From an uncultured Lachnospiraceae bacterium (GTDB lineage Bacteria; Bacillota; Clostridia; Lachnospirales; Lachnospiraceae): a stretch of 40,610 bases of DNA. The stretch lies in the NCBI GenBank assembly GCA_902763335.1, contig CACWRR010000012.1, positions 1-40,610 of the forward strand, read 5' to 3'. The translations under genes were made by a program, and so were the position numbers. Position 1 is the first letter of the stretch, and each line of letters opens with the position of its first letter. Shown here piece after piece: positions 1 to 7,349 of this stretch. The notes below the pieces were generated by a model. The model made no database searches, was not told the origin of the DNA, and worked only from the letters and a program-made list of their open reading frames with translations.

Positions 1-28
1 CACGACTTATTAGTCACGACTTATTAGT
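1..28. repeat. 14-bp tandem direct repeat with overlapping hairpin at the bioY stop
   Basis: The unit cacgacttattagt occurs twice head to tail (1-14 and 15-28). The second copy covers the bioY stop codon. Positions 15-32 also form a perfect 7-bp inverted repeat, CACGACT-tatt-AGTCGTG. The repeat may continue beyond the left edge. No T-tract is visible, so it cannot be called a terminator from this window. Confidence 0.7.
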
Positions 29-572
29 CGTGCACATATCTTTTCAATGTTTTAGTAATTACTATAGCAAGTGCAATCTTTACAAGGTCAGGTATAATAA
101 ATGGTGTTACACACCATGAAAGTACTGTGGCAAGTCCGATGCTTCCGCTTGCTCTCATGTAGACAAGCATAAACCATGCTGTTCCGAATGCGTAGCATAC
201 GATGAGACCGATAACCATTGATATAATCATTACAGGTGTTCCTGTTCCGAAAAAGTGGGTTATAGCCCAGATGACCAGTGCTGATAATAAAAACCCTACG
301 ATGTAACCACCCGTATTACCGAGAAGGACATTTATACCGCCTGAAAAACCTGCAAATACAGGAAGGCCGACAACGCCTAAAAGTATGTATACAAGTACTG
401 AAAGTGTGCCGCGTTTACCACCTAACAATCCTATGGCAAGAAATACACCCATTGTCTGGAGTGTGAATGGTACGGTCATCGGTATGGATATCCATGAACA
501 GATTGCCATGAGTGCGGCAAACAGTCCGATATATGTGATATCCAGTACGTTTAAATGTTTTTTTGTGTTCAT
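24..572 (-). CDS. bioY: BioY biotin transporter substrate-binding (S) component
   Basis: Membrane S-component that binds biotin for an ECF-type or solitary BioY importer. The 182-residue product is almost entirely hydrophobic, with about six membrane segments. It carries typical BioY stretches: the LQTMGVFLAIGLLGGKRG region near residues 39-56, VYILLGVVGLPVFAGFSGG near 61-79 and a GGYIVGF motif just after. I chose the ATG at 572, not the one at 596, because GAGGT lies about 6 bases upstream of it and the extra upstream residues (MRFRNEVD) look unlike the family. No ECF ATPase or T-component gene is next to it, so it probably uses shared EcfAAT or works alone. Expression should be biotin-repressed, because a BirA-type operator overlaps its promoter (683-718). 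The family call is very secure. Confidence 0.95.
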   Translation of the reverse strand: MNTKKHLNVLDITYIGLFAALMAICSWISIPMTVPFTLQTMGVFLAIGLLGGKRGTLSVLVYILLGVVGLPVFAGFSGGINVLLGNTGGYIVGFLLSALVIWAITHFFGTGTPVMIISMVIGLIVCYAFGTAWFMLVYMRASGSIGLATVLSWCVTPFIIPDLVKIALAIVITKTLKRYVHD

Positions 573-661
573 ATCTACCTCGTTTCTGAAACGCATATGT
601 TTATTGTTATATTATGTGGCAAACGACTCGCAGCGTTTCTATACAGGACGTTGCGGAAAAT

Positions 662-690
662 ATTGTATACTATGGAAATTGAATTGTCAA
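662..690 (-). promoter_or_regulatory. bioY promoter
   Basis: On the minus strand, TTGACA (685-690) is followed by a 17-base spacer and TACAAT (662-667), a near-consensus vegetative promoter. Its -35 hexamer lies inside the left half of the BirA-type operator, so repressor binding would block RNA polymerase directly. The leader is about 80 bases. Confidence 0.8.
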
Positions 691-718
691 CCATAAAAAA
701 GAAACAGAGGTTGACAAT
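683..718. promoter_or_regulatory. BirA biotin operator
   Basis: A perfect 10-bp inverted repeat, ATTGTCAACC (683-692) and GGTTGACAAT (709-718), is separated by 16 bases. This matches the known Firmicute BirA site (TTGTTAAC half-sites separated by about 14-16 bases) in sequence, spacing and position upstream of bioY. Inference: BirA-biotinyl-AMP represses bioY, and the site may also affect the divergent nadE promoter about 40 bases away. Confidence 0.85.
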
Positions 719-730
719 CGAAAAATGTTA

Positions 731-759
731 TTAGACAAAGTTGTAAAATATGGTAAAAT
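731..759 (+). promoter_or_regulatory. Putative nadE promoter
   Basis: TTAGAC (731-736), a 17-base spacer and TAAAAT (754-759) lie 45 bases upstream of the nadE start. The match is moderate. The perfect TTGACA at 711-716 is part of the BirA dyad and has no -10 at the right distance on this strand. Confidence 0.5.
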
Positions 760-803
760 AACATTGTTTAGCAGATAAAAATGGAAAGGTTGCGGTGTAA
801 ATA

Positions 804-2747
804 ATGAAAAATATGGTAAGACTAACAGCATTTTCACCTCGTGTTCATATTGGAAATGTTGATTTGAATTGTAAGGAAATAGAGCAGTTTTATAAAGAAA
901 ATAATAAAAAAACAGATATTATAGTTACTCCTGAATTGTCACTGACCGGATATACATGCGGAGATTTGTTTGAAAACAGGCATCTCATAGACAATGCCAA
1001 AAAGGGACTTGTACGTCTGGCGGATAAGACAAAAGGTTATGGAACGGACGGAAGGGATATGGCAGCTTTAGTTGTGGGTCTGCCCTATGAACTTGATGGG
1101 GAGCTGTATAATTGTGCAGCTTTTATTCATAATGGAAAAGTGATAGCGATTGTGCCAAAAACATATTTGCCTAATTACGGTGAGTTTTATGAAAAAAGAT
1201 GGTTTACCGGAAGAGTATATGATGCGAAGGAAGTTTCTGTATGTGACAGAATTACCACATTATTTGGAAATAATATAGTTATTTCAATGAGTGGGGAAGT
1301 CAGCCTGAAGATTGGAATGGAAATATGTGAGGATGCATGGACACCTGTTTCACCGGGAAGGCTATTGGCATTAAACGGGGCAGAGCTTATATTGAATCTG
1401 TCTGCGTCAAATGAAGTTATAGGTAAGGAAAATTACAGAAGAAATCTTATAGGAAGTATGTCTTCAACGTGTCTGTGCGGATATGTTTATGTATCAGCAG
1501 GAAGATATGAGTCAACATCAGATCTTGTTTTTGGAGGACACAATCTGATGTATGAGAATGGTAAACTGATAGCGGAAAATAAGCCATTTAGTGAGAATAA
1601 TGTTACATGTGATTTTAATCTTACGAAGATTAAACATGACCGCATTGCGAATAAATCATTTTCGGATTGCAAGGGTATATCAGGAACCAGAAAATATGTG
1701 GAAGTAATCTGGAATAAGTCATTATGTGAAAAGGCTGATGTGAAACAGAGAGTTTCGATGACTCCGTTTGTCCCGACAAAAAATAAAACAGAAAGATGTC
1801 TGTCTATTTTCAATATGCAGGTGGCAGGACTGCAAAGACGTATAGAGACAACTAAATGTAAATGTATAGTTGTAGGTGTTTCAGGAGGACTTGATTCTAC
1901 ACTGGCTCTGCTTGTATCAGCTCAGGCGGTTAAAAATCTCGGTCTGCCGTCTGAGACGGTTGTCGGCATAACAATGCCGGGATTCGGCACAACAGACAGG
2001 ACGGCAAACAATGCAAGGGAGCTTATGAAGATATTGGGTTGTGATATACGTGAAATCAGTATTGTGGATTCAGTAAGACAGCATTTTAAAGATATAGGTC
2101 ATGATGAAAATGTGCATGATATAACATATGAGAACTGTCAGGCGAGGGAGCGTACTCAGATTCTTATGGATGTGTCTAATAAAGAAGGCGGATTTGTCAT
2201 AGGAACAGGAGATTTGTCTGAGCTTGCGCTTGGATGGTGCACATATAACGGAGACCATATGAGTATGTATGCGGTAAATACAAGTATTCCTAAGACATTG
2301 GTGAGAACCCTTGTTGATGAGGTCGGGCATTATCTGGCAGATAAGGGATTTGAAGGTATAAAAGATGTTGTTGAGGATATTATAGATACACCGGTGAGTC
2401 CGGAACTTCTGCCGCCTAATGCGGATGGTACCATAGCACAGAAAACCGAGGACACGGTAGGCTCATATGTTTTACATGATTTCTTTATGTATTATACACT
2501 CAGATATGGAATGACACCGGATGAAATAACAGAGCTGTGCAAGAATGCAGTAAAACAGAGTGATGAATATAAATTCAGTGAAGCTGAAATAAAAAAATGG
2601 ATAAAAGTATTTTATACAAGATTCTTCAGGCAGCAGTTTAAGAGAAACTGTATGCCTGACGGTGTAAAGGTTGGTACGGTTTCGGTAAGTCCGCGTGGAG
2701 ACCTCAGACTTCCGTCTGAAATAGAGTTTGATGAATTTATCAGGTAA
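804..2747 (+). CDS. nadE: Glutamine-dependent NAD(+) synthetase
   Basis: Makes NAD+ from deamido-NAD+ and ATP, using ammonia released from glutamine. The 647-residue protein has the two-domain layout of the long glutamine-dependent form. An N-terminal nitrilase-type amidase (about 1-300) shows the Glu-Lys-Cys triad as E44 (TPELSLTGY), K119 (VPKTYLPNYGE) and C175 (GMEICEDAW). A C-terminal synthetase domain (about 320-647) has the ATP-binding SGGLDS P-loop at 360-365. Length agrees with the ~640-680 residues usual for this class. The start at 804 has a weak GGTG site 6 bases upstream; ATG 813 is a less likely alternative. It is followed by rel under a separate promoter. Confidence 0.97.
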   Translation: MKNMVRLTAFSPRVHIGNVDLNCKEIEQFYKENNKKTDIIVTPELSLTGYTCGDLFENRHLIDNAKKGLVRLADKTKGYGTDGRDMAALVVGLPYELDGELYNCAAFIHNGKVIAIVPKTYLPNYGEFYEKRWFTGRVYDAKEVSVCDRITTLFGNNIVISMSGEVSLKIGMEICEDAWTPVSPGRLLALNGAELILNLSASNEVIGKENYRRNLIGSMSSTCLCGYVYVSAGRYESTSDLVFGGHNLMYENGKLIAENKPFSENNVTCDFNLTKIKHDRIANKSFSDCKGISGTRKYVEVIWNKSLCEKADVKQRVSMTPFVPTKNKTERCLSIFNMQVAGLQRRIETTKCKCIVVGVSGGLDSTLALLVSAQAVKNLGLPSETVVGITMPGFGTTDRTANNARELMKILGCDIREISIVDSVRQHFKDIGHDENVHDITYENCQARERTQILMDVSNKEGGFVIGTGDLSELALGWCTYNGDHMSMYAVNTSIPKTLVRTLVDEVGHYLADKGFEGIKDVVEDIIDTPVSPELLPPNADGTIAQKTEDTVGSYVLHDFFMYYTLRYGMTPDEITELCKNAVKQSDEYKFSEAEIKKWIKVFYTRFFRQQFKRNCMPDGVKVGTVSVSPRGDLRLPSEIEFDEFIR

Positions 2748-2765
2748 TCTTTTTTATTATAGAGA

Positions 2766-2794
2766 TTGCATTTTTATGTAAAAGTCTATATAAT
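2766..2794 (+). promoter_or_regulatory. rel promoter
   Basis: TTGCAT (2766-2771), a 17-base spacer and a perfect TATAAT (2789-2794) lie in the short gap after nadE. This should drive rel, the MBL-fold gene and hemZ. Confidence 0.75.
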
Positions 2795-2841
2795 ATTAAA
2801 ATATTACATTGGAACCAGTTTAGCGGAGGTGAATGTATATT

Positions 2842-5136
2842 ATGAGTGCAGATAAGTTAGAAGAAAAAGGAAAAAAAGTAATAACAAACGTACAGGAACA
2901 TAAGAGAGAAGAGGATTTTGAGAATCCGCAGGAGTTGTTTGAAAAGTTAAAGGCTACTATACTCAATTATCATCCGTCAGCAGATTTATCAATGGTTGAA
3001 AAGGCGTATAAGATAGCATATGAGGCGCATAAGGACCAGAAGAGAAAATCAGGAGAGCCGTATATTATACATCCGGTGTCGGTAGCAATCATACTGGCAG
3101 AACTGGAGCTTGACAAAGAAACGATTGTAGCCGGATTGCTTCATGATGTTGTGGAAGATACAGTTATGACTCTGGATGATATAGAACGGGAGTTTAATCC
3201 GGAGATAGCGCTTTTGGTAGACGGTGTAACAAAACTCACACAGATAAATTATTCTGCGGACAAAGTCGAACTTCAGGCTGAGAATTTAAGAAAGATGTTT
3301 CTTGCCATGGCAAAGGATATAAGGGTTATCCTTATCAAGCTTGCGGACAGACTGCATAACTTAAGAACACTGCAGTATATGAAGCCGGAGAAGCAGCGTG
3401 AAAAGGCAAGGGAGACCATGGATATATATGCTCCGATCGCACAAAGACTGGGAATATCCAAAATAAAGATAGAGCTTGATGATTTGTCACTTAAATATCT
3501 TGAACCGGAAATCTATAACAATCTGGTTGAACAGATAGAACAGAAGAAGACATCAAGAGAAAAATTTATACAGGATATTGTTGATGAGGTAAGACAGCAT
3601 ATCGAAAATGCAGGTATAAAGGCAAAGATAGATGGAAGAGTAAAGCATTTCTTCAGCATTTACAGAAAGATGGTGAATCAGGATAAGACCCTTGACCAGA
3701 TATATGATCTGTTTGCGGTGAGAATTATCGTGGACACTGTAAGGGAATGTTATGCGGCACTGGGTGTTATACATGAAATGTATAAGCCTATACCGGGAAG
3801 ATTTAAGGATTATATTGCTATGCCGAAGCCTAATATGTATCAGTCGCTGCATACAACTTTAATAGGACCCAGCGGATTGCCTTTTGAGATACAGATAAGA
3901 ACATTTGAGATGCATAAGACATCTGAATACGGTATCGCTGCACACTGGAAATATAAAGAGGATGCAAACGGACATAATACGGCGGATACAGAGGAAGCAA
4001 AGTTAAACTGGCTCAGACAGATTCTTGAATGGCAGAGAGACATGTCAGACAATAAGGAATTCATGAGTCTGTTAAAAAGTGATTTGAACCTGTACTCAGA
4101 AAATATATACTGCTTTACACCGACCGGAGATGTTATAAATCTGCCTAACGGCTCGACTCCTATTGATTTTGCATATGCAATTCACAGTGCCGTGGGAAAT
4201 AAGATGGTGGGAGCCAGAGTAAACGGAAAGATGGTCAACATAGACTATAAGATACAAAACGGTGACCGTATAGAAGTCATCACCTCCCAGAATTCTAAAG
4301 GACCGAGCAGAGACTGGCTCAAAGTGGTTAAGAGTACTCAGGCAAAAAATAAGATAAACCAGTGGTTTAAGTCAGAACTTAAAGAGGATAATATTGCAAG
4401 AGGAAAAGATATAATAGATAAGTACTGTAAGGCGAAGTCTATAGTACTCAGCGATTATACAAAACCTGAATATATAGAAAAAGTTTTAAAGAAGTATGGA
4501 TTCAGGGATTGGAATTCGGTGCTTGCTGCCATAGGTCATGGCGGACTCAAAGAGGGTCAGGTCATGAATAAGCTCATGGAGGAATATGATAAGAAGCATA
4601 AGAAGGAGATTACGGATGAAGAAATCCTTGGAGCAGTAAGTGAAGGTGGAGCTAAGCCTAAGATTACAAAGTCTAAGGGTGGAATAGTAGTTAAGGGAAT
4701 ACATGATGTTGCCGTAAGATTTTCAAAATGCTGCAATCCGGTTCCGGGTGATGAGATTATCGGATTTGTAACCAGAGGAAGAGGAGTATCTATACATAGG
4801 ACAGACTGTATAAATATTCTTAATATGCCAGAACTTGAGCGGTCAAGAATAATAGAGGCTGAATGGCAGTCGGGAGCTACGGCCGAACCGGGAGAAAAAT
4901 ATACGGCAGAAATCAATATATTTGCAAATAACCGTACAGGTATTCTTGCAGATTTATCTAAGATAACCACAGAAAGACAGATAGATGTTACAAGTATGAA
5001 TGTGCGTACAAGCAAGCAGGGACTTGCCACGATATCAATGAGTTTTGAAATAGGCAGCGTAGAAGAATTGAACAGGCTTATTGATAAAATGCGTAATGTA
5101 GAAAGTATTATAGATATTGAAAGAACAACGGGCTGA
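2842..5136 (+). CDS. rel: Bifunctional (p)ppGpp synthetase/hydrolase, Rel/SpoT type
   Basis: Stringent-response enzyme that makes and degrades (p)ppGpp. The domains run in the classical order. An HD hydrolase near residues 45-190 has IIHPVSVA and the HDVVED metal motif intact. A synthetase domain near 230-380 has the MYQSLHTT and RTFEMHKTSEYGIAAHWKYKE stretches. A TGS domain starts around IYCFTPTGDVI. A zinc-finger-like segment has KCCNPVPGDEIIGFVTRGRG...HRTDC. A C-terminal ACT domain follows. Both catalytic sites look intact, so it should be bifunctional. I prefer ATG 2842 (764 residues): the GGAGGTG at 2825-2831 sits only 3 bases from ATG 2833, too close, although 12 bases from 2842 is also not ideal. 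It is the first gene of the rel/MBL/hemZ group conserved in Clostridia. Confidence 0.95.
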   Translation: MSADKLEEKGKKVITNVQEHKREEDFENPQELFEKLKATILNYHPSADLSMVEKAYKIAYEAHKDQKRKSGEPYIIHPVSVAIILAELELDKETIVAGLLHDVVEDTVMTLDDIEREFNPEIALLVDGVTKLTQINYSADKVELQAENLRKMFLAMAKDIRVILIKLADRLHNLRTLQYMKPEKQREKARETMDIYAPIAQRLGISKIKIELDDLSLKYLEPEIYNNLVEQIEQKKTSREKFIQDIVDEVRQHIENAGIKAKIDGRVKHFFSIYRKMVNQDKTLDQIYDLFAVRIIVDTVRECYAALGVIHEMYKPIPGRFKDYIAMPKPNMYQSLHTTLIGPSGLPFEIQIRTFEMHKTSEYGIAAHWKYKEDANGHNTADTEEAKLNWLRQILEWQRDMSDNKEFMSLLKSDLNLYSENIYCFTPTGDVINLPNGSTPIDFAYAIHSAVGNKMVGARVNGKMVNIDYKIQNGDRIEVITSQNSKGPSRDWLKVVKSTQAKNKINQWFKSELKEDNIARGKDIIDKYCKAKSIVLSDYTKPEYIEKVLKKYGFRDWNSVLAAIGHGGLKEGQVMNKLMEEYDKKHKKEITDEEILGAVSEGGAKPKITKSKGGIVVKGIHDVAVRFSKCCNPVPGDEIIGFVTRGRGVSIHRTDCINILNMPELERSRIIEAEWQSGATAEPGEKYTAEINIFANNRTGILADLSKITTERQIDVTSMNVRTSKQGLATISMSFEIGSVEELNRLIDKMRNVESIIDIERTTG

Positions 5137-5154
5137 TTGATTAAATTCAATCAG
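5133..5154. repeat. Perfect inverted repeat over the rel stop codon
   Basis: CTGATTGA (5133-5140), a 6-base loop and TCAATCAG (5147-5154) form an 8-bp perfect stem that includes the rel TGA. No T-run follows, so it does not look like an intrinsic terminator. It may stabilise or process the rel message. Confidence 0.6.
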
Positions 5155-5181
5155 TCGCTTTGGGTTAAAGAAAGGATATAT

Positions 5182-5811
5182 GTGAGTATGAGCTTGGTAG
5201 TGAAAAATATGGTACTGGGAATGATAATGACCAACTGTTATATTGCGTATGATGACGTGGTAAAAGAGGCATTTATTGTTGATCCGGCGGATTCTGCTGA
5301 TGAGATTCAGCTAAAGATAACAGAGCTGGGTGTTAAACCGGTGGCGATACTTCTGACGCACGGACATTTTGACCATATTGGTGCTGTAGATGAACTTAGA
5401 GATAAATATAAAATAAAGGTTTATGTATATGAGGATGAAAAGGATGTAATGACATCCGATGCCAATCTTGCATCCATGATTGGAAAGAGAATGAGTGTCG
5501 AAGCAGATGAATATTTAAGGGATTTACAGACTATCATTATAGGCGGAGAAAAGATACAGGTTATACACACACCGGGACATACGAAAGGAAGCTGCTGCTT
5601 CTATCTTCCGGATGAGAAAGTATTGTTCAGCGGTGATACAATGTTTTGCCAGTCATTTGGAAGAACTGATTTTCCTACCGGAAGCATGTCACAGCTGATA
5701 TCATCCATAAAGAACAGACTGTTAAAGCTTGATGATGATGTAAAGGTATATCCGGGACACAACGAAGAGACAAAAATAGGTTTCGAAAGGCATATGTATG
5801 ATAATTATTAA
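5182..5811 (+). CDS. MBL-fold metallo-hydrolase, glyoxalase II-like
   Basis: Zinc-dependent hydrolase of the metallo-beta-lactamase fold, about 209 residues. It has the full metal-ligand set: THGHFDH (HxHxDH), HTPGHTKGSCCFYL, SGDTMF and YPGHNEET. The FGRTDFPTGS stretch is typical of the small glyoxalase II-like (YcbL/GloB-like) proteins. The substrate is unknown; a thioester is plausible. AAAGGA lies 5 bases upstream of GTG 5182 and 11 upstream of ATG 5188, so either may be the start. The longer reading from 5137 would begin inside the rel hairpin and is unlikely. Its 3' end overlaps hemZ by 14 bases, indicating translational coupling. Confidence 0.88.
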   Translation: MSMSLVVKNMVLGMIMTNCYIAYDDVVKEAFIVDPADSADEIQLKITELGVKPVAILLTHGHFDHIGAVDELRDKYKIKVYVYEDEKDVMTSDANLASMIGKRMSVEADEYLRDLQTIIIGGEKIQVIHTPGHTKGSCCFYLPDEKVLFSGDTMFCQSFGRTDFPTGSMSQLISSIKNRLLKLDDDVKVYPGHNEETKIGFERHMYDNY

Positions 5812-7258
5812 ATATACAGGTATAAAAGATTTTGAGTATGATATACAGGGACTTATAAGATCATTTTTTCCCGGAGCTGATATGGCAACGGACAAGGACA
5901 TAGATTATGATATCATGCTTGAGGTCAGAATAGCAGATGAAAGTATAGAGCTTAAATTAAAGGAACGGTCGGATGACATAAAGCTGGTTAAATCGGCACA
6001 GATAGAACGGGAGAACAGAAAAGACACAAAGAACAGATTGAAAAGACTTGTATATGATGTATTTGCGGAATATACGGGAAAATCACTTCCATGGGGGACA
6101 CTTTCCGGTATCAGACCGACAAAGATAACGACATGGCTGTTAAAATCTGGAATGTCTGAGGAAGATGTGTATGCTCATATAAAGAAGGAATATTATATAT
6201 CTGACGAAAAGGCAGAATTAAGTATAAATATATCAGAACAGGAACTGAAAATATTAAAGGATATTCAGTATGAAAACGGCTATAGTATATATATTGGTAT
6301 ACCGTTTTGTCCGAGTACATGTTCGTACTGTTCTTTTACATCATATCCGCTTTCAAGATTTAAGGATAAGGTTGATTTGTATATAGATGCCTTATGCAAA
6401 GAGATAGAATTTGTTTCTGAGAGATTTAAGGACAAAAAACTGAATACCATTTATATCGGTGGAGGTACACCGACAACACTTGAGCCACAGCAGATGGACA
6501 GATTGTTACGAAAGATTGAGGAAAAATTCGAGGTTGGCAGTCTGAGTGAGTTTACGGTTGAGGCAGGAAGACCTGACAGTATTACAGGAGAAAAACTTGA
6601 AGTTATAAAAAAACATGGTGTAACGAGAATATCCATAAATCCACAGACTATGAATGAAAAGACACTGAGGCTCATTGGCAGGAGACACAATGTAGAGCAG
6701 GTGAAAACAGCATTTAATCTGGCAAGAGAAATGGGATTTGATAATATAAATATGGATTTTATAGTGGGACTTCCACAGGAAACGATGGATGATGTGAGAT
6801 ATACCATGGAAGAGACAAAAAAGCTGATGCCGGACAGTGTGACTGTACATTCGCTTGCAATAAAAAGGGCTGCAAGAATGAATACGGTAAAAGAGGATTT
6901 TAAAGATTATTCATATGTGAATAATGAGGATATAATGGCTATGACAAGGTCATATGCCCGTGAAATGGGAATGCAGCCATATTATCTGTACAGACAGAAA
7001 AATATGACGGGGAATATGGAAAATGTCGGATATGCTGTGGATAAAAAGGCGGGAATCTATAATATATTAATAATGGAGGAGAAACAGACCATCGTGGCGT
7101 GCGGAGCCGGAGCTTCAACGAAACGTGTCTGGAACGAGCCGAATACGGATGGCACGCATCGGATCGAAAGATGCGAGAATGTCAAGGATGTAGATACTTA
7201 CATCGCAAGGATTGATGAGATGATTGAGCGGAAGCGAAAACTTTTTGCAGAAGAATAG
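5798..7258 (+). CDS. hemZ: HemZ, radical SAM coproporphyrinogen III oxidase-like protein
   Basis: Radical SAM protein of the oxygen-independent coproporphyrinogen dehydrogenase family, HemZ branch (486 residues). The [4Fe-4S]/SAM motif CPSTCSYC gives cysteines 171, 175 and 178, followed by the GGGTPTT SAM-binding stretch. An extra N-terminal region of about 160 residues, with PWGTLSGIRPTKI, is typical of HemZ and absent from HemN. The start overlaps the MBL gene by 14 bases. The family is known for haem synthesis, but many anaerobes with hemZ lack a complete haem pathway, and no other haem gene is in this window. The true reaction here is therefore uncertain. Confidence 0.93.
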   Translation: MIIIKYTGIKDFEYDIQGLIRSFFPGADMATDKDIDYDIMLEVRIADESIELKLKERSDDIKLVKSAQIERENRKDTKNRLKRLVYDVFAEYTGKSLPWGTLSGIRPTKITTWLLKSGMSEEDVYAHIKKEYYISDEKAELSINISEQELKILKDIQYENGYSIYIGIPFCPSTCSYCSFTSYPLSRFKDKVDLYIDALCKEIEFVSERFKDKKLNTIYIGGGTPTTLEPQQMDRLLRKIEEKFEVGSLSEFTVEAGRPDSITGEKLEVIKKHGVTRISINPQTMNEKTLRLIGRRHNVEQVKTAFNLAREMGFDNINMDFIVGLPQETMDDVRYTMEETKKLMPDSVTVHSLAIKRAARMNTVKEDFKDYSYVNNEDIMAMTRSYAREMGMQPYYLYRQKNMTGNMENVGYAVDKKAGIYNILIMEEKQTIVACGAGASTKRVWNEPNTDGTHRIERCENVKDVDTYIARIDEMIERKRKLFAEE

Positions 7259-7274
7259 TGTTTAGATTTTTTTG

Positions 7275-7303
7275 TTGACGTTTTTGCAATACAAAAATAT
7301 AAT
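7275..7303 (+). promoter_or_regulatory. aspS operon promoter
   Basis: TTGACG (7275-7280), a 17-base spacer and a perfect TATAAT (7298-7303). It is a strong vegetative promoter 46 bases upstream of aspS. The short leader has no room for a T-box. Confidence 0.85.
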
Positions 7304-7349
7304 GGTGGTTAGTAGAATTTGATGATGGTAAAGAAAGGAAGATAAAAAA

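Noticed and set aside
711-716. TTGACA at 711 as the nadE -35
   Set aside because: It is the right half of the BirA dyad and no -10 lies 16-18 bases downstream.
4557-5150. 197-codon open frame antisense to rel
   Set aside because: It lies fully opposite the conserved Rel C-terminal domains, has no ribosome binding site and resembles no family; it is a shadow of codon use.
7259-7349. T-box leader for aspS
   Set aside because: Only 91 bases separate hemZ and aspS, with a promoter in the middle; no specifier stem or T-box sequence fits.
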